Below, piece by piece: positions 4,458 through 6,992 of a stretch of DNA of 6,992 nt. The stretch comes from Thiodiazotropha sp050305975 (GTDB lineage: Bacteria; Pseudomonadota; Gammaproteobacteria; Chromatiales; Chromatiaceae), in NCBI GenBank assembly GCA_050305975.1, contig JBNLGI010000079.1:1-6992 (forward strand), in the 5' to 3' direction. Under the pieces are notes generated by a model. That model was not told where the DNA came from and searched no databases. It saw only the letters and a program-made list of their open reading frames with translations. A program made the translations under genes and the position numbers. Numbering within the stretch: the first letter of the stretch is position 1; each line of letters opens with the position of its first letter.

Positions 4458-6371
4458 ATGAAACGTCTGCTGCTACTGTTGCTCCTTCTGAATACCATTG
4501 TCGCCGCTGCCGACGAGCGTATTCTCGATTTTCACAGCGACATCAGGGTGGATGTGGATGGCAGCATGGAGGTCAGCGAGACGATAAGGGTCCGCGCGGA
4601 GGGTCGGGCGATCAAGCGCGGTATCTTCCGCGTCTTCCCCACCGACTACCGCGACGACCAGGGCAACCGCTATCGTGTCGGCTTCGAGCTCCTTGCGGTA
4701 CAGCGCGACGGTCTCGGGGAGGACTACCGCAGCGAACGCCAGGACAACGGCGTGCGTGTCTATATCGGCAACGCCAACGTGCGTCTCACACCCGGCGACT
4801 ACACCTATACCATTACCTACCGCACTGACCGCCAGCTCGGTTTCTTCAGCGATCACGACGAACTCTATTGGAACGTGACCGGCAACGGCTGGGACTTTCC
4901 CATCGAGCGTGCCAGTGCCAGGGTCCACCTGCCGGACGCCATAGAAAGTGATCGGATCAGGGCCGAGGCCTACACCGGCCCCAGCGGCGCCCGGGGGGAG
5001 GACTACCGGGCCGAGACTCTGGAGGAGGGCGCCTATTTCGAAACCACTCGGCCACTCGGCGCCCGCGAGGGGCTGACCCTGGTGGTCAGCTGGCCGAAGG
5101 GGATCGTGCATGAGCCGACAGGCCGGGAACGCCTTATATGGTTGCTCGAAGACAACCGGGATCTGGCAGCCGGCCTGGTCGGCCTGTTGCTGCTGACCGG
5201 TTTGTATCTGGCGGTATGGTTTCGTGTCGGCCGCGATCCTGAGCCCGGGGTGGTGATTCCGCAATACGAGCCGCCGGCCGGTTTCTCGCCCGCCGCGGCA
5301 CGCTACATCTCGCGCATGGGCCATGACGACAAGACCTTCACCGCCGCCCTGGTGAGTCTGGCGGTGAAGGGCTATCTCAGGCTGGAACAGAACGACGACG
5401 AATACACGGCGATTCGCAGCGACAAGCTGCCTGGCGACGACCTCGGGCCCGGCGAAAGGCGGCTGCTCAAATCCCTGTTCGATAAAGGCAGGTTGAAGAG
5501 CGTGCCTTTCAAGCAGAAGCACCATGCCCGTATCCGCTCCGCCATCGAGTCGAACAAGAATGCGCTGGCGATCAACTACGACAAGGTCTATTTCCTGACC
5601 AACAGGATCTGGCTGGTACCGGGTATCCTCATTACCGTTCTTACCCTGATCGCCAGTATTTCAATGAGCGCAAGCGAAGACGCCCCGGTGGGTGCTTTCA
5701 TGCTGGTGTGGCTGTCGGGCTGGTCAGTCGGGGTGTTGTTTCTGGCACGCACGGCTTACAGTGCCTGGCGCAGCGCCGACAGTGCCATAGGCTATGGCTC
5801 GGCCATCGGCGCCACCCTGTTCGCCCTGCCGTTCTTCATCGGTGAGCTGGTGGGTTTTGGCGTGTTGATCTCGGTGACCTCCTTCTCCATGTTGGTCGTT
5901 CTGCTGCTGCTCCTCGGCATCAATCTACTTTTCTACCAGTTGCTGAAAGCGCCGACCCTCGCCGGTCGCAAGGTGCTCGACAAGCTGGAGGGGCTGCGCC
6001 TCTATCTGGAAGTGGCGGAAAAGGACGAGATGCAGTTCAAGCACCCGCCGGAAAGGACGCCGGAACTGTTCGAGCTTCTGTTTCCCTACGCCCTGGCGCT
6101 GGATGTGGAGCAGCCCTGGGCCGAACGCTTCGCCGCCGTTTTTGCCCAGCTGGAGCGTGAACGGCGACCCTATACACCCGCCTGGTATCACGGCGGTAGC
6201 TTCAACTCGCATGCCATCGGCGGTTTCGCCCATTCCATGGGCGGTTCTCTGAGCAGCGCCATCTCTGCCTCCTCCACCGCGCCCGGATCCAGTTCGGGAA
6301 GCAGCGGTTTTGGCGGTGGCGGAGGCTCGTCTGGCGGTGGTGGCGGCGGTGGCGGCGGCGGGGGATGGTAG
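4458..6371 (+). CDS. DUF2207 domain membrane protein (YciQ-like) with poly-glycine C-terminus
   Basis: This 637-residue predicted inner-membrane protein belongs to the DUF2207 family, whose function is unknown. MKRLLLLLLLLNTIVAAADE is a signal peptide with likely cleavage after Ala18. Residues about 20-215 form the exported DUF2207 domain (ILDFHSDIRVDVDGSMEVSE, IKRGIFRVFPTDYRD, YTITYRT, ELYWNVTGNGWDFPI). A membrane segment at about 236-255 follows, then a cytoplasmic region starting VPQYEPPAGFSPA-like (IPQYEPPAGFSPAAARY, 267-283). Hydrophobic segments follow at about 384-402, 412-430, 446-466 and 470-494, then a soluble region. The end is Ser/Gly-rich: F618, five Gly, two Ser, eleven Gly and a final Trp, as often seen in this family. 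The ATG at 4458 lies one base after the lemA stop, implying translational coupling. The ATG at 4440 would overlap lemA and spoil the signal peptide. Confidence 0.95.
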   Translation: MKRLLLLLLLLNTIVAAADERILDFHSDIRVDVDGSMEVSETIRVRAEGRAIKRGIFRVFPTDYRDDQGNRYRVGFELLAVQRDGLGEDYRSERQDNGVRVYIGNANVRLTPGDYTYTITYRTDRQLGFFSDHDELYWNVTGNGWDFPIERASARVHLPDAIESDRIRAEAYTGPSGARGEDYRAETLEEGAYFETTRPLGAREGLTLVVSWPKGIVHEPTGRERLIWLLEDNRDLAAGLVGLLLLTGLYLAVWFRVGRDPEPGVVIPQYEPPAGFSPAAARYISRMGHDDKTFTAALVSLAVKGYLRLEQNDDEYTAIRSDKLPGDDLGPGERRLLKSLFDKGRLKSVPFKQKHHARIRSAIESNKNALAINYDKVYFLTNRIWLVPGILITVLTLIASISMSASEDAPVGAFMLVWLSGWSVGVLFLARTAYSAWRSADSAIGYGSAIGATLFALPFFIGELVGFGVLISVTSFSMLVVLLLLLGINLLFYQLLKAPTLAGRKVLDKLEGLRLYLEVAEKDEMQFKHPPERTPELFELLFPYALALDVEQPWAERFAAVFAQLERERRPYTPAWYHGGSFNSHAIGGFAHSMGGSLSSAISASSTAPGSSSGSSGFGGGGGSSGGGGGGGGGGGW

Positions 6372-6517
6372 CGGTCCCCCGGTTTGATCGCTGCAATGCC
6401 GGCAAGATCAACGCCATGGCGCCGCAGATCTTGAGGTATCTCAACTTCAACTAGATGGATGAGTATGCGACCTCGGCCAAGCGGGGTCAGCAGATAACTG
6501 TCAAGCTGATCGCCTGA
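6365..6517 (+). pseudogene. Short coding-like remnant split by an in-frame TAG
   Basis: One frame from ATG 6365 gives MVAVPRFDRCNAGKINAMAP and nine more residues before TAG at 6452-6454. The same frame restarts at the very next codon (ATG 6455) and gives a further 20 residues, MDEYATSAKRGQQITVKLIA, to TGA at 6515-6517. Third codon positions are mostly G or C on both sides of the TAG, as in the neighbouring real genes. The first ATG overlaps the DUF2207 stop and follows its G-rich tail, which could act as a ribosome binding site. It could be a decayed gene tail, two tiny coupled genes, or chance. I do not recognise the family. Confidence 0.25.
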
Positions 6518-6525
6518 GTGAGAAT

Positions 6526-6555
6526 GCCGCCCGGAGAGCGACCTCTCCGGGTGGC
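6526..6555. terminator. Strong stem-loop between convergent genes, probable bidirectional terminator
   Basis: GCCGCCCGGAGAG (6526-6538) pairs with CTCTCCGGGTGGC (6543-6555) at 12 of 13 positions, with one G-T, around the tetraloop CGAC. It lies between the end of the DUF2207 operon on the plus strand and the end of the PEP-CTERM gene on the minus strand. No U-tract follows on either side, so it is an atypical intrinsic terminator, and it may instead protect 3' ends. Confidence 0.6.
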
Positions 6556-6580
6556 CGTGCAGCTCAGCATGCCTTCCCGG

Positions 6581-6992
6581 TTACTCCGTCGAATATCCGC
6601 TCGGGCGGCGAATGCTCCAACCCAGGGCAATCAATCCAAGCAGCAGAAGTGAGATCGTCTCGGGTTCGGGTACGGCGGCAACCGCCAGCTCATCATAAAA
6701 CTTGAAACCGAAGTTACTGGATGGATCACCACTGACGGGTGTGAAGGCATAGAGAGAGCCGGTGAGGCTGTAGATATGCCCGTCAAGCAACGTAACACCA
6801 TCGTCCCCCTCGTGATCGAAGTAGGGGGCCAGGCTGATGATGGTAACGCCTGAGGTTTCATCAAAAAGGGTCAGTGATACAGGCGAGGCACCTTCCATGG
6901 CGGCATAGAGGCCCATCGATGAATCACCCTCCATCACTTGAAATCTCAAGTTGAGATCGGTCTCGGCGGAGGCATTGCCGGTAGCTCCCGCC
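6581..6992 (-). CDS. PEP-CTERM sorting-domain protein, N-terminus outside the window
   Basis: The C-terminus carries the PEP-CTERM signal: VPEPETISLLLLGLIALGW followed by SIRR and a short tail PSGYSTE. In such proteins this signal directs exported proteins to the exosortase (EpsH/XrtA-type) system for processing at the membrane and release to the surface or matrix. The frame stays open to the right edge. Its first visible residues, AGTANGASAETDLNL, look like the end of a signal peptide with cleavage after ASA. The mature protein is therefore small, about 130 residues, and the true start is outside the window. The body (MGLYAAMEGASPVSLTLFDE, GHIYSLTGSLYAFTP) is of a type common in this class but has no recognised domain. 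The in-frame TTG at 6949 is not a credible start. No exosortase gene is in the window. Confidence 0.9.
   Translation of the reverse strand, partial: AGATGNASAETDLNLRFQVMEGDSSMGLYAAMEGASPVSLTLFDETSGVTIISLAPYFDHEGDDGVTLLDGHIYSLTGSLYAFTPVSGDPSSNFGFKFYDELAVAAVPEPETISLLLLGLIALGWSIRRPSGYSTE

Noticed and set aside
3911..4498. Minus-strand open frame of 195 codons opposite lemA
   Set aside because: It mirrors the LemA codons, has no recognisable domain and conflicts with a confident LemA call on the other strand.
4473..5525. Long minus-strand open frame (350 codons) opposite the DUF2207 gene
   Set aside because: It lies wholly within a clearly recognisable plus-strand gene, shows no family motif or signal, and long antisense frames are expected opposite GC-rich coding DNA.
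6299..6368. GGC/GGT-rich tract as a microsatellite or recombination hotspot
   Set aside because: It is in frame and encodes the glycine-rich tail that is usual for DUF2207 proteins, so protein-level constraint explains it.

Overview
The window looks like chromosomal DNA from a free-living, moderately GC-rich Gram-negative bacterium, most likely a gammaproteobacterium. The lineage is inferred from gene content: a PEP-CTERM sorted protein, a RAYT (REP-associated tyrosine transposase), an IS3-family transposase and a lemA-DUF2207 operon. No rRNA or tRNA is present to fix it.

Layout. Positions 1-533 hold the 3' end of an IS3-family element: the C-terminal DDE domain of the transposase and a probable right terminal inverted repeat. 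Positions 534-760 are a short spacer with REP-like hairpins carrying the hexamer GGGGTC/GACCCC. They lead into a complete single-domain HUH transposase of the RAYT type (761-1549). A perfect 28-bp tandem repeat (1564-1619), each unit an imperfect hairpin, separates this gene from a convergent minus-strand gene (1675-3273). That gene encodes a secreted 532-residue protein. Its Cys-rich C-terminal half resembles the peptidyl-Lys metallopeptidase (M35/aspzincin) fold but lacks the HExxH zinc-binding motif.

Positions 3274-3889 carry no intact gene. They contain a perfect dyad that could be an operator, the first 17 codons of a zf-TFIIB zinc-knuckle gene cut off at a REP-like element, a strong 18-bp-arm hairpin of the GGGGTC family, and two copies of a second hairpin family with the core CACCCTAC/GTAGGGTG. 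The second copy lies just upstream of lemA.

Positions 3941-6371 are a tight two-gene operon: a LemA-family protein, then one base later a large DUF2207 membrane protein ending in a poly-glycine tail. After it come a short stretch with coding-like codons split by an in-frame TAG, a strong terminator-like stem-loop (6526-6555), and a convergent gene for a small PEP-CTERM protein that runs off the right edge.

How the parts relate. The left half is an accessory, repeat-rich zone: an IS remnant, a RAYT and its presumed REP-like targets, and a gene broken at one such repeat. The right half is ordinary envelope biology: two membrane proteins probably made together, and an exported, sorted surface protein. 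The two most interesting items are the pseudo-protease-like secreted protein and the set of at least two REP-like families around a resident RAYT.
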